DNA of 64,000 nt from Apus apus (taxonomy: Eukaryota; Chordata; Aves; Apodiformes; Apodidae): the NCBI RefSeq assembly GCF_020740795.1, contig NC_067299.1, positions 11,977,333 to 12,041,332 on the forward strand, written 5' to 3'. The stretch's first letter is position 1. Every line of letters starts with the position of its first letter. Position numbers and translations under genes: made by a program. The notes beneath the pieces were generated by a model. That model did no database searches. It was given only the letters and a program-made list of their open reading frames with translations, and was not told the DNA's origin. This document shows positions 12,200 to 24,243 of this stretch, one piece after another.

Positions 12200-12785
12200 A
12201 CAGAATCACATGTCCTCCCTCTCTGTCCCATCCCCACTCTCTCTTCCCTGTCATTGATCTATCTGTATCCCTCGTCCTCGCTCTCTGTCCCCTCTCCTTG
12301 CTCTCTGTCCCCTGTCCACACTCTGTCCCGTCCTGCCTCTATATCCCCTATCCTCTGTCCTCTTTCCTCCGTCTGTGTCCCCTCTTATCACCATCTATCT
12401 TCTATTCTTGCTCTCTGTGCCCTGTCCGTGCTTCTCTCTCTCCTGTCCTCCCTCTCTGTCCCGTCCTCGCTTCCTTTCCCTTTGCCCTTGCTCTCTGTCT
12501 CTATCATCCTTCTCTGTCACGTGTCTTCGCTTTTTGTCTCCTGTCCTTGCGTTCTGCAGTCTGTCCTTGCTCTCTCTCCACTGTCCTCCCTCTCCGTCCC
12601 CTCTCCTCCTCCCTCTATGTCCCCCGTCCTTTCTCTCTGCTGCCAGTCTTTCCTCTGTGTCCCCTCTCCTCACTCTCTGTCCCCCATCCTCACTTTCTGT
12701 CCCTTTGTCCTTGCTCTCTGTCCCTGTCATTCTTCCCTGTCCCTGCTCAGTCTCTGTCCCCTGTCCTTGTTCTGTGTCCCTGGGG
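12200..12785. repeat. Pyrimidine-rich minisatellite
   Basis: About 585 bases built from imperfect repeats of CTCTCTGTCCC with spacers such as CTGTCCT or CTGTCCTCG, giving a period near 18. Open frames of 142-235 codons run through it in three frames and are artefacts of the repeat. It is different in unit and composition from the tract at 3.5-4.0 kb. Confidence 0.9.
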
Positions 12786-13650
12786 AAGAGTATCTTAGGG
12801 TGACTTAGAAATTAAACTTCTATTCACCCTTTAAGAACAGCAGTGATAAACCTTGCAGGGTGGAATGCAGCTCATGTGCAGCAAGTTTGTACCATGGCAA
12901 TCCCAGGGCAAGCCCCGATGGTGGCAACACCAGGGGATCTCGGTGCTGACTCCAGGAGAAATTGCATGGAGGGCAGAGCAGAGACACTATGGCCACGCTC
13001 GGTGGAAACAAAGGGATCTGAAGGTACGCAATGCACTTCATAAAATGGATAACCTGTCACATTTTGACAAAACACTGTCCTGAGGTGAACTCTGCTCATT
13101 ATAATCTCATTGTAATACCAAAACGCACCTCCATCCCAAAAGCTACCCGCCTCCCAAGGTGCGCCCACCCCTCGCTGAGTTTGTGCACTGAATTTTCTCT
13201 AGTCTAAAGCTAAAGTTTTAAAACCCCAAGCAAGGGGATTTTGCCCAAATCACCATAAAGGTCTGTATGACCAGAGTCACTTCAGCTCCACCTGTCAGGT
13301 AAAATACTATACAATAGTACGAGAGGGGCCAGATGTTGGGGAAGATCCCATTGCAAGGACCACCCCTCTCCCCTGACCTTGGGAGCAGTTGAGGGGCTGA
13401 GCCTCTCTTCCCTGCACAGGGAAGAAACAAAATATTCCAGGAAGGAAAAAACACTTCTTGGTGATTGTTTCCCAACCAGAATGAAAAGATCTTTTCTGTT
13501 TTCTGACTTGTCTGCCCTAGGATATTGTGGAGCAAGGAGGTGTTAGGTGATGAATCCTCAGGGAGGAGTTTGGCATTGTCCCTTGTTCCAGCATCCTTCC
13601 CAGTGGGCAGCAGGATGAGTCGAGGTGCATTAGGAGTGAAACCAAAGCAC
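12786..13650. other. No gene recognised
   Basis: Moderately GC-rich spacer between the minisatellite and the MROH gene. Short frames only. I see no exon-like segment with convincing splice sites. Confidence 0.5.
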
Positions 13651-13654
13651 AGAG

Positions 13655-13745
13655 GCACACAAGATGGTAGAGGTTGGAAGGGACCTGTGGAGGTCCAACC
13701 TCTGCCCAAGCAAGCTCACCTGGAGCAGGTGGCTTAGGACCTTGT
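13655..13745 (-). mobile_element. CR1 3' tail fragment, reverse orientation
   Basis: The + strand reads GTAGAGGTTGGAAGGGACCT and then AGGTCCAACCTCTGCCCAAG, the reverse complement of a CR1 3' end. It is a short 5'-truncated fragment. Confidence 0.75.
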
Positions 13746-14125
13746 CCCGGTCTGGGACTCTTTTTGCAGTAGCACCATGAGGTCAGGGCAAGTGCGGAGC
13801 AGGTGGCAGGGCAGGGTGGCCTAAAAGTCTTTCTGCAGCCTCTGCCACCTGCAGCGTGTTGTCCCCTGCACCCCTCCTCCTGCACACAGGTGGGATTGCC
13901 CTTCTGTGGCATGTCCAGCCCTGCACCCAAAGGTTACCATGGCACCCTTTGTGATGTCCCTTGGTGCACCCCACTGCCCTGCCTGTGGTCAGGACAGCGA
14001 AGGGACAGGATAGGAGCTGGACAGGAGCCCCCAAGCACAGCCCCGTGGTGCTGAGGCGTCTCACCAGAGCATCCCCCTTCCCAGTCAGATTCTTTTCCCC
14101 CTTCCTCTTTCCCCTGTTTTGCAGG

Positions 14126-17100
14126 ATGGCAGCAAGACCCCCCAGCCGCCCCAGGGTGGCCTGTGCAGAGGCGGAGGATCCCCAGGAGAGGAGCTCTCCG
14201 CTGGAGCCCGAGGAGGAGCCCATGGTCCTGCTGCTGCGGATCGGTGAGTGAGAAGCGGCAGCCAGAAGCAGCTGGGTCGGCTAGAGCCAGGGGGCTGTGG
14301 GATTGGCCCCCTTCTGCCCCACTGCCAGCCAGGTGCTCAGCCTGGAGCTTGGGGGGGCTTTCCCTGCCACGCTGCCCCAGCCCCGCAGCCCGTCTGCCGG
14401 GCATGCTCCAGCCCCGACAGGCACAGGGAGAACAGGCTAGGGAAGTCCCTTCCTCTGCTCCCTGCGGCCACCGCACCCCCCTACAGTCCCTCTGCCCTCC
14501 TCCTCTGCCAGATCCCAGCTGGTTCCCTGCCTACGAAACAGAAAAGAAAACCGTGGACGTGATTGAAGACTTTGTCAGCAACCCGGGAAAGGTAACAGTG
14601 GCCATTTCAACTGTCGGGGGCTCGGCTGCCGGGCTGCTGGAGCTGTGTCCCCTGTCTCACGCACCCCATTGGTCTCTCTGTCCCCCGGCTGCCAGGAGCA
14701 GGGCCAGAAGATGCAGTTCCTGAGGTGCGTCTACACCCTGTGTAGAAACACCAGGCTCAGTGGCTTGAGAGAGGGCCTGGAGATCTTTTGCCATGGATGT
14801 GAACTGGCAGAGAACATCAAGGTGAGGGGACATGTGGGGGTGCTGGGGAAGGGGACAAGGCCCCCCTGGCACCCTGTGAGGACAGGGCCTAGGCAGGGCA
14901 AGGGTCTGGTGGCACTGGCTGCAGGGAGCTGCCAGGTCCCATCGTGGATGTGCTCCACAGGAGCTGCTGGAAGTGGAGCCCAGGCACCAGCTGCAGACAG
15001 AAGTGCGGCAGCTCGCCATGCTGGCCCTTGCTGAGATGAGGTACCTGCCCACCCCTCGGGGACCCCTGTCCCAGAGGATCTTGCCCAGCTGCGCAGAGCC
15101 TGGAGGCACCGCTCCCAGCACCAGTGTCCCACTGGTCCCTTCTCTCCTCGCAGCTCAGTGCAGATGGTGCTGAAGGGCAAAGAGCAGAGCTTTCTACAAG
15201 CCTGCTTCTCCAGTGTCTTCTTGCTTCCTCCACAAGAGGAAATGAGGGACCTGGACACTGTCCTCTACTCCAAGGTAAGTGCTGGGAAAGCTGCAGGAGC
15301 CCCTGGCCACTCTGGGCTGCTCCCGGGCCACTCTGTGTCGCAATACGACCAGAGATGCAAGGCAGGGCAGCAGCACAGATTTCCTTTCTCACTCTCACTC
15401 CTGTGCTCCCTTCTCACGGGCCTGGCCACAGACAGTGCTGCAGGCTGCTCAGCCCGCAGCAGATTGTCTGCCCCTGGCTCTCTCTTGGGACTCTAGGAAT
15501 TCAGCTCAGTCCCCTGGGCGCAGGGGGTACAGCACACTGATGCTTTCTCCTCCTCGCAGACCCTGAGAGCCATGGACACCATGCTGGAGGAGTGGCTGCT
15601 CAACATTCCTGCCTCCAGACGCAACAAGTTGCTGCAGACAATCCTCCAGGTCTGGCATGTGCAGAGAGTGGGGCTGTTTATCGCCCTGGAGGGCAGGGAT
15701 TGTCCACTCTGGAGTGGATGGTCCCCATGCCAGTGCCACAGAGACTGCAGGGGGGTGCCCACCTTCGTGGGGTAGCCAGGGGCTGCCCACCAGGCTTTTC
15801 TGGAGCACAGTGGCTGGGGAGAGGGTGACATTTGCCTCCTGCCTAGCCACAAGGCTGGCCCAGGACGTTTGTCCCAAGCCGGCAAGGGACCCTTGGGGCA
15901 GGACCTCCCTGCAGCCTTTGCTGGAGAGCAGGGGCAGCCTTGGTGGGCTGTATGACTCCAGCCCAGGAGCTGAGCGTTCCTGCTCCAGCTGGAGCAGGTG
16001 TCTGGTCCTAGGGCAAACCAGTGGCTTCTCTCTTGCCAGCTGCTGCTGAGCTTCGCCACCTCCAGAGAAGCCTCTGTACGTCAGAGGAGCGTGGGGAGGA
16101 TTAGGAATCTGATCCATTTTCTCGCCTCACGGAAGGTAAGGACCAGGCATCATCCAGCCAGGCTATCTCCCCTCCCTGCAGCTCTCCCCACGTGGCGCTG
16201 CTGCCCAGCTGCTGCTCTGGGAGCCCTCAGCCCTTCTGCTGTTCTGCCTCCCTCACCCAGGCTGCTCCCAAGGAGCACAGCCAAGCCTCTGGCAGATACA
16301 TCCAGATTCCGGTCCTCGGGCAGCTGCTGGGACAACTCCTCCTCCTCACGTCATTCAAGGAAGGAGAGACCAGGGATGTGGCTTTGGATGCTCTTTGTTC
16401 CCTTCATATCCTAATCCAACAAAAATGTAAGAGAAGCTGTGGTGAGCTGCACCCATCTGCAAACCAACATCACCCAATACGTCTGCTTCCCCTCCTGGGT
16501 GTTGTGACAGACTGTTCTTGGGCTGGCTGGAGGCACCACCATGTCCCCAGCACTGCCTCTCCTCTGCTCCTGACCCACACGTTCTCTCCCAGGCTGTTGC
16601 TTGTCCCACGTAGCTGAGTTGCTCCTCCAAACAGGAGGCAGCCCCACCCCTCCTCACCCCCCTCAAGAGCTGCTGCCCCTGCCCTGCAGCTCTCCAGCCC
16701 CCCGAGGCCTCACCCCAGCACCACTGTTCCGTCCATGGTCTAATTGTGGGAGGGCCTCAGAGCTCCAGGTCCGTGGGCTTTCCCAGGCCAGGAGAGTTGG
16801 GATGCACAAACTGCACACTGGTCCCCCTTTTCTTTACCCTGCTGCCCACCATCTCCTCCCTGGCTGTGGGTCGTGACCTCCGTCCTCGGCCATTCCTCCT
16901 TCCAAGGTCTGTTCAGGATTTGCTCAGCTTGCTGGCAAAGCTGCTGGGTCTTACCCCCTCCTATGTCTTGCCCCCTCAGTGACGACACTGCCAGAGGATG
17001 AGGAGCTCCAAGAGGACTGGGAAGCTCAGGCCATGGCCCTGCGCTTTGTGACCAGTGCCACAGACATCACCAAGGTGAGGAGCTCCCTGAGCTCCCCCCT

Positions 17101-20100
17101 GCTGGGACTCTTGTTCGTAGCCTCAGCAGGGGACTTGTGTGAGCAACAGCACCAGAAATGGTGGGGCTGGCCTGGCCTGGCTGACCTGGGAACAGGGTTC
17201 CTGCTGTCCCCGAGCAGGGACCATGTGAGGGCTGAGGGCCAGTGCCCCAGCCGGAGCTCCAGCTCTCCTGGCCACCAGGCAGCCCTGGTTGGCTGTGGGG
17301 CCAGCACCCTGTGCTCATCACCCCAAACCTCCTCCCTCACCCTTGGGGCCCTCTCTTGTCACCGACACCTCTGGCCAGGACTGCTGGCAGGGCCCAGCGC
17401 AGCAGCACCACCAGACGCACTCAGTGTGACATCTCTTCCCTCCCTGCTTTCCTCCCAAAGATGTTTGCCAAGCACCTCCAGCCTTTGGAGAGGGCAGATT
17501 TCACCTGTGTAATCACTGGGGCCCTGAGTACCTCCAGCATCTACAACAAGCAGCTGGCCAGGAGCATGATGGATGTGGTCACGGGAGACCCTGACTTCTG
17601 GCTGGTGGACGTGAGTGGCCTGTGGCTGGGTTGCCCTGCCCTTCAGCCCTGGCAGGCCTTCTTCCCCCTCCATCCCACCCCCCCCCCAGACCCTTGGAGG
17701 CACCTGAAGCCACTGAGGGCAGCAGGGAGGGCTGGGAAGGGCAGCTGAGGAAATGGCGGCACCGCAGCGGCAGCACCCCCCATCCTCACCCGTGTTGTTG
17801 TGTCCCCTCCAGGTGCCAAGAATCATCAGCTGTACCCACCAACACCTGGAAAGCATCACCAAGGAGTCAAACCTGCTTAGGGTGGAGTCTCTGCTGCTGG
17901 CCATGGCTGCCAAGTGCCCTGGGGAGGCAGTCAGAGCGCTGCTGGAGGTGGCTCCACCAGGAGACAGGTACTGGCCGCGACAGCCCTGAGGGCTTGTTGC
18001 CTGTGGGGAGAGGGGCCCAGAGACCGGGGGGTCCAGACCCACGGAGCTCTGCTGCTGTGGCCGAGGCAGCCCTGCTGACAGAGCGGTCTGGCTTGCAGGG
18101 CTGCCCTGGACATGTGGGAGGTGATGTTCTCCACACCTCAGACGTTGGAGAAGGTTCTGCCCGATCTGCTCACGCGACACGAGAAGCAGAAGCAGAAGAT
18201 GCTCTTCTCCACTGGCACAGAGGACTTTTTTTTCCTGACTGTGAGTTCCCAGGAAAAGCCCCCACGCCCTTGATCTCAGCTGCTGGTGGGAGCAGGGAGC
18301 TCCAGCAGCTCTCTGCCGACCCCTCATTGCTGGGTTTCTTTCAGCTGCTGGACAGCATGAATCTGGCAGATGAGCGCTTAGCTCAAAGGAATCAGTTCTG
18401 GAGGTTTCTGAGCCATCCCAGCCGGGCGATGCTCTCCCTGGTGCTCAGGGGCCTGGTGACACTGTCAGCTAGACCTGACGTGGTGAGCAGGGTCACCCAG
18501 GGGAGCCACGGTGGCAGCCGGGGGCTGGGGCAGGGGCTGGGGTGGGGGCCTTGGCTGGGAGTCAGTTCAGCACCCTCCCTGCCATGTGGGGCCTGGTGGC
18601 TGCCTGGGGAGCTTTCCAGGCATGGACCTTTTCACAACATGGACGTTCCTTTTTTCACACAGGCAAGAAAAATGCGGTTGCTCCTGCCAGACCTGATGGA
18701 ACTCCTGCAGGATGGCAGCGAAGGTCTCAGGCTGAAAGCCCTGCTGGTCTTGCGAAAAGTGATGCCTCAACTGGAGAGGAAGGAGACCAGGGCCATCGCT
18801 GTGGAGCTGGCGGACAAGCTCCTGCCCTTCTTTAATCATGTAAGGCTGATGTGGGAGCCTCAGCCCCACTGAGGGCACTGGGCAAGGACAGCTGCCCTGC
18901 ACCCAGCCCTGTGGGCAGCACGGGGAGCAGGGGCTGCTCCTCTCCTTTCTCCTCCCCGGCTTCTCCTTGACAGCTGCTCTCAGAGCCCTGGGGGCTCACG
19001 GTGGGCAGAGCTGCTCTTGCTGATGTCCTGCTGTGCTTCTCCCTGCCAGGGTGTCAGCGAGGTGAGGGAGCTGGCCATCATCCTTTTCACCAACCTGCTG
19101 AGGGTGGCGGGAAAGAAGAGGCAGATGAAGACCAAAGCACGAAGGAGCCTGCTCCCTCTCTGCTTCCACCTGAGGGACAGCAGGCAGCGTGTGGCTGAGG
19201 TACAGATTTCAAAGCTAAGCAGGTGCAGGAAGAGCCCCGCAGGTGTTTGCCCAGGGCATGTTCCAGCTTCTGAGGGCAGCATCAGCCCAGGTGGAGGGGG
19301 ACGCCAGGTCTTCTTCCCCAGGCTGTGGTGCCACCACCCATCTTATGCTGTTGTGCAGGCCTCCAGCAGAGCCCTCCTGGCTGCAGCAGAGGTCCTTGAG
19401 TGGCAAGAGCTCAGGAACCTTCTGGAGACCCAGGAGACATGGAGGATTGGAGGCTGCTTGGTGAGGACAAGCCCCAAGGCCCAGGCTGGAGCTGCATCCT
19501 TGTTCCCTGTCCCGAAGAGCAGAGCCCCCAGAAGCTCTTCTCCAGGCCCCTCTCCCCTCCCCACACCCAGCGGGAGGGAGGGGTCTCTGCACCCCTGGGC
19601 CCTCTCTGCCGGTGGCTCCCTCTCCACCTCAGTCCCACAAGGCTCCTGGCTGGGAGATGGGAATGGCCTGGTGGGTAGGGGAACACCAGGTGCTGGGAGG
19701 AGGGACTGGGACATGCCCATAGCCTTGTGCTCCCTCCAGCTGGAGCAGGACAGGAGGAGGGCTGCTAGATACTTGCGGAAGTGCCTGCTGTACCTCAGAG
19801 ACCCTCAGGCCACTCTGAGATTGGAAGCCATCAGGTTGATTGGTGAGCTCAGCCCCCGGGGACCCTCTTCTGGCAGCCTGGCCCCAGGCCCCGTGCAGGG
19901 CCCGGGCAGGGGGAGCAGCCCTTGGCTGCAAGAGCCTCAAGGGGCCGGGGCTGTGCTGGGCAGGGGCTGGGGAGCAGGGGCTCTGACCATGCTCTCTTCC
20001 CAGGGCTGGTTGCACGGGACCAGAGCAAGGAGAAGCTGTCAGAGGTCATCAGTGGTGAGCAGGGGCAGAGCTGTGCTGGGGTTGGGGGGGCAGGGCCAGG

Positions 20101-20502
20101 GCCTGGGCAGGGGGCTGCCGTGCCTGGCCCCACTCCAGGGAGACAGCTTAGTGCAGGGGGAACGTGTCAGGGGCACTTGTGGCATTGCTGAGCAGCAGCA
20201 GCAGCTCTCTCCTGCCTAGGGAAAGTGGCTGCCGTGCTCTGGAGGGGATGCCTGGGGGTCTGTGCAGACACCAGGGGTCATCTTGGCTCTGTCTTTTGGT
20301 CACAGCCCTTGAGCCCCTGAGGAAGGACAACAAAGCCTCTGTCCGCTCCCTGGCAACTCAGACTACTTATATTCTGAGCTGTCAAATGATGAAGGCAAGA
20401 TCAGGACGCCCCGTGCGACCGTGGAGCTTCTTGCGCCGCTGGGCCAGGCTGAGGCCAGGCTCTGCTCCAGGACATGGCTCTGCTCCGGATCGGCAACAGT
20501 GA
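14126..20502 (+). CDS. MROH-family (maestro heat-like repeat) protein, complete 19-exon model
   Basis: Predicted coding exons: 14126-14243, 14512-14591, 14696-14821, 14961-15040, 15154-15274, 15560-15649, 16040-16135, 16261-16426, 16980-17074, 17461-17610, 17813-17967, 18099-18240, 18345-18482, 18663-18839, 19050-19199, 19359-19460, 19740-19842, 20004-20054 and 20306-20502. Every junction is GT/AG and the phases join without a break, giving 778 residues. The product is a run of amphipathic helices typical of HEAT/ARM repeats, with MROH-like segments such as VALDALCSLHILI (exon 8), LPDLLTRHEKQKQKM (12) and WRIGGCL (16). MROH proteins are poorly characterised; HEAT solenoids usually act as protein-binding scaffolds. 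There is no signal peptide or membrane segment. The ATG follows an acceptor directly, so a 5' UTR exon must lie upstream. The length is near mammalian MROH6, but bird MROH6/7-like paralogs are numerous and the exact member cannot be named. The gene's 3' half is duplicated at 9.7 kb and inverted at 51-57 kb. Confidence 0.8.
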
Positions 20503-20639
20503 GCAGGGGCAGGGCTGTGCTAGGGTTGGGGGGGCAGGGCCGGGGCCTGGGCAGGACGCTGCCATGCCTGGCCCTGCTCCAGGGAAATGCCTCAGGGCAG
20601 GGGGAATGTGTTGGAGACCTTTGGGGCATTCACTGGGGA

Positions 20640-20875
20640 GAGTGAGGTTGGACATGAGGAAGAAATTCTTTCCTGGGAAAGTGGTGAGACCCTGGAACAG
20701 GCTGCCCAGAGAAGCTGTGGCTGCCCTATCCCTGCAAGTGCTCAAGGGCAGGTTGGATGGGGCTTGGAGCAACCTGGGCTGGTGGGAGGTGTCCCTGCCC
20801 ATGCAGGGTTTTGGGACTAGATGATCCTCAAGGTCACTTCCAGCCCAACCCAGTCTGGGATGCTGGGATTCCTGA
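20640..20875 (+). mobile_element. CR1 3' fragment in the last MROH intron
   Basis: This is the same CR1 tail as at 10.5 kb, with GTTGGACATGAGGAAGAAAT and GGGACTAGATGATCCTCAAG. It separates the two possible terminal exons of the MROH gene. Confidence 0.85.
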
Positions 20876-20990
20876 GGTCCGCTGGTCCCCCCTGCTCCTC
20901 CAGGCCAGGGACAGGGGCAGATGGGGCTGTCATGGGAAGACCTCTGCAGCCAGCAGGGTCTCACCACTGCTCTGTTTCTGTCTGTCGCAG

Positions 20991-21124
20991 CCCTTCGGCC
21001 CTTGGAGAAGGACCCTGACCCCTCAGTCTGTCCCCTGGCAGCTCAGGCCGTGCTGATCCTGGGAGCTCCACAGGAGCAGCAAAGATCAGAATGGTCCCTC
21101 CGAGCACTGTGCTGCCAGTCCTGA
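20991..21124 (+). CDS. Alternative terminal exon of the MROH gene
   Basis: After a TCTGTCGCAG acceptor this exon begins in the same phase, and with almost the same codons (A-L-x-P-L-x-K-D), as the terminal exon at 20,306. It ends WSLRALCC-Q-S and a stop, which is close to the usual C-terminus of avian MROH proteins as I remember them. Splicing exon 18 directly to this exon keeps the frame and gives 757 residues. The exon at 20,306, which reads through into Arg/Pro-rich sequence, then looks like an older duplicated exon whose donor has been lost. Transcript data would decide which one is used. Confidence 0.65.
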
Positions 21125-21193
21125 CAAGATGGTTCAGGGACAAAATCCCACCCCTGTGTGGGTTTTGCTCCTGCCCTCAGCTTTGCTTCCCTC

Positions 21194-21199
21194 AATAAA
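21194..21199 (+). terminator. Poly(A) signal of the MROH gene
   Basis: AATAAA lies 70 bases after the stop codon of the alternative terminal exon and is followed by a T-rich stretch. It fits the 3' end of the transcript ending in that exon. Confidence 0.65.
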
Positions 21200-21588
21200 C
21201 CACCTTTTTCTCCAGCCAGGAGTTTCTCTTGTCAGTATCCCCAGAGCCACAGGCCAGGGGGCTTCTGGCTGCTATGGCAACTGGCATCCGATCAACAGAG
21301 ACGAGGATGTGCCAATGAGGCTGCCAGGGTGGCAGTGGGCTGAATGAGGATGGGTGGGGAGCGATACAGGTTGTGGGGCTGCCCACCATCACTTCTCCTG
21401 CATCCCCTCCCCGCAGCCCAAGCGACCCCACAGCAGCCTGAAGGGTGGTGAGGAGGGTGGGGACGTGGCCATCACCCACGGTCTCCACCAAGAGGGTGAG
21501 GGTAGTGGGGGAGCTGGCGGGGCTGGGGCCTCCCCCTTAAAGCAGGGGGCTCCCAGGGCTGATGCTGCCCCCACCCCTTTCCCCACAG

Positions 21589-21660
21589 GTACTGCACATC
21601 ATCTTCCTGATGCTGCCCGACCTGCTGAGACTGAGCCAAACCTGCCACCGTCTCCACAAG
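21589..21660 (+). other. F-box-like exon, second copy
   Basis: The exon is preceded by CCTTTCCCCACAG and followed by GTGTGT. Its 24 codons contain LPDLLRLSQTCHRLHK; if the donor is not used the frame continues with VCDSGATWC and a stop at about 21,704. The leucine-rich core followed by Cys, His and a later Trp resembles the F-box (Skp1-binding) fold. A possible preceding exon is 21,417-21,495, between CCCCGCAG and GTGAGG. It lies downstream of the MROH poly(A) signal, so it belongs to another gene or is a remnant. It is conserved in the 9.7-kb copy but deleted from the right palindrome arm. The F-box assignment rests only on pattern. Confidence 0.35.
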
Positions 21661-22046
21661 GTGTGTGACAGTGGGGCCACCTGGTGCCACCTCTGCCCCC
21701 CCTGAACCCTCCACTGCCAGTGCCTGGCCCTGCCAAAGGGCCTCAGCTGTGAGTCTGCCATTGCCAAGGGTGGGGGGGGGGGCGGCACTTTGTCCTCCAG
21801 CCTCCTTTTTAGAGTCCACAGCTGACTAGTAAAGACCTCACCCACCCTCTTACGGCCACAGCTCGTGTCCTGGGTCTCATTTTTCAACCTCTGAGGAGTA
21901 ACCACCCAATCTGGTTTCTCTGCTGGAGGGGAGAAGGTTCAGCGACCTCCTAGGGAAGGTGTTCGGGAGCCTCTCCGATCAAGGATGCGGCCAGGCTTTC
22001 TAGGGGCTGCTGGCAGTTAACCCTCCTCCATCATATTTGAGAAGTC

Positions 22047-22310
22047 CCCATGGACTGGAAAAGAGGAAACATCACACCCATCTTCAAAAAGGGAAGGAAA
22101 GAAGACCCAGGGATCTACAGGCCAGTCAGTCTCACCTCTGTGCCCAGCAAGATCATGGAGCAGATCCTCCTGAAGGCTCTGCTAAGGCACATGGAAAACA
22201 CAGAGGTGGTTGGTGGCAACCAACATGGCTTCACCGAGGGCAAATCATGCCTGACAAATGTGTTGGCCTTTTGCAATGGGGTCACAGCATCAAGTTAACA
22301 CGGGGAGAGC
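22047..22310 (+). mobile_element. CR1 reverse transcriptase fragment
   Basis: One open frame includes [31 protein letters not shown] and [14 protein letters not shown], which are the fingers/palm blocks of CR1 reverse transcriptase. It ends without the catalytic FADD box. The fragment is absent from the 9.7-kb duplicate, where homology stops at exactly this point, and present inverted at about 50,680-50,943. Confidence 0.85.
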
Positions 22311-22569
22311 AACTGACCTCATCTACAGAGACTTGTGCGAAGCACTGGAATGGTTGTGGCCAGGCTGGCCTTTGTGTGCCTCTGCCCGAGAGCATCTGGT
22401 GTGACAGGCACCACCTTTGGCCTCTGGTTGGACTTTCAGGGGAGTCACTGGTCAGTGACTCTTTCCACTCCAGGCTTGGGGCTGTACAGCTGAGAGACAG
22501 CAATGGAATCCCAAAGGGAAACTGAGGCAGACCCATGGAGATGGAGCATCCTGCTCCATCCCACCTCAG

Positions 22570-23222
22570 CACTGCAGCCAATCCCTTGAGTCGCGAGGGG
22601 CTGCCCCTCTGAAACCACAGACTTTGGGACCCTGCCGTACCTGCCTGCCAAGGAGAGAAGCCGCCACAGCTGCTGAGAGGCGGAACACCCACTGCTGCCG
22701 CTACCGCTGGGGAAAAAGCCGCCGGGGACTGCACTGGGGACTGCACCACCCCCACAAGCCAACCGCCAGAGGGGAACCGCCTCGACGTGGGAGGGTAACA
22801 ACTCCATACAACCGCTTCTTCCTCTCCCCATTCTTGCACACACATCACAACCTCTTTTGAAGAGGACTGCCGTAGGGCTTGCCCTTCTCCCTCCCTCTCT
22901 GATTCACAACCCTCTCTCGGAGAGAACATTTTAAGGGCACAGTACTTTTGCATTACTTCCCTGAAGGGCACTTTTACATTTTTCCGAAACTTCATCCATT
23001 AGTGTAACCGTTCTTTAACAAACAAATAAATGTGTAAAGTAAACGTTGGTCTCAGTAACGATTTGTGGGCGCGGTGAGGGTGATATTCTAATCTCTGCTC
23101 TAGAATACGGTCCCACAGCGGTCGTTCCTCTGTGAGAGGTGAGCGCCCCATGCCCTCGGGTTTGTTTAAAAACCTCTCCAATTTGGGGGGGAAGTCGTGG
23201 AAGCATCCTGACTGCCAGTAGC
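22570..23222 (+). mobile_element. LTR of an ERV-L-like element
   Basis: The stretch has the layout of an LTR: a GC-rich U3-like part, a poly(A) signal AATAAA at 23,025-23,030, then a U5-like part ending GCATCCTGACTGCCAGTAG. The last part resembles the end of the LTR at 27.5-28.3 kb (GCATCCTGACAGTCAGTAG on its own strand), so the two LTRs are diverged relatives. The 5' edge is not certain. The 22,690-22,940 part is repeated inverted at about 59,930-60,183, and 22,570-22,760 at about 50,230-50,430. Confidence 0.6.
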
Positions 23223-24243
23223 CTTTGTGATGGCATTGACTCGCTCGCTACACGCTGTTATTCACAAGCCATTTCCTAGGTATTCCACCGCTCAAGATTT
23301 GTCTTTTTCCTTGGTTTTACTTTTCTAAAAAGTTGGGATAACAGTTAAAGACTTGAGACTTTACAGAGTCGGGGTCTTTGAAGTAGCCAGTGCAATGTTT
23401 TCTTTGAGTGTTTCGAAGTAATGAGGTTTATTACATCGGTACTTCAGTTGTTCACTGTGTAAAAACTTTGATACTCCCTGGTTGCAAAGGTTCCATACAT
23501 TTTGGAATAAAGAATTTATAAGCCTTCAGTTTTAAAAGACTGATATTTTCAGAAGCATCTTAATGCTTTTGGACTGTAAGTTTAACTAGCTAGGAATCTG
23601 GAACCTTTGGATCCGGAAAAGGACTGAAATTTCCTTGTTTTGTCAGGAAAGCCAGGAATTCATAAAGCACCTTTAGTTGTACAGAGAGCAGATAAGTGTA
23701 TCCCTGCACTTCCTAGCAAGAGCTTCACCATCTTTAAGAAAGATGAACTAGGTTTTTTGAAGGATTGTTCTTATAGGGAGAAAGATTAATCTTTAAAAAG
23801 TTACGTGATAGATTTATTATTTAAAATTTTGCATAAGAGTGCTGGAATGAGAAAACACATTCAACAGGGTCATCTCTTAGGGCATGCAGCTCTCCAGAAT
23901 TCTTGAAAAAGCTTTTTTGTCAAGTTTTAAATTTAATGGGAATCTGCTTATTAGGAGGGGAATCTGTATCCAAGATTATTTTATTAAGTTATTACAAGGT
24001 GGTTTTACTTAATGTGTCTTCCTTGCTTATCACTATATAAAACCTTCTTTGATTTTTGTGATAAATGACTCATTCCCAAGTGGGATCTTTATTCAAATTA
24101 GTCATTTATTAAGCGAACGGAAGCAAGCAAACAGTGCTGGGCGCGCCGGGAGTCTCAGCTCCACCAAGACGCGCACCGAACAGTCCCATCTCTCAGTTTT
24201 TATCTTTTTGATCTTTTGCATTACTATTTTGAGAAAAGGGTCG
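23223..24243 (+). repeat. Flank or leader downstream of the LTR, repeated inverted at 58.6 kb
   Basis: About 1 kb of AT-rich sequence with no open gene. It is repeated in inverted orientation at 58,580-59,600 with few changes (paired coordinates add up to about 82,823). It may be the leader of the provirus that owned the LTR or host flank copied with it. At 24,244 it is cut by a fragment of the MROH gene; the 58.6-kb copy continues differently at that point. Confidence 0.6.

Noticed and set aside
12101-12808. Open frame of 235 codons, Ser/Leu/Pro-rich
   Set aside because: It is the pyrimidine minisatellite read through; three frames are open at once, which shows lack of coding constraint.
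19017-20219. 400-codon open frame on the + strand (and its mirror at 52,131-53,333)
   Set aside because: It contains MROH exons 15-17 in frame but also the introns between them; splice sites inside it are strong.
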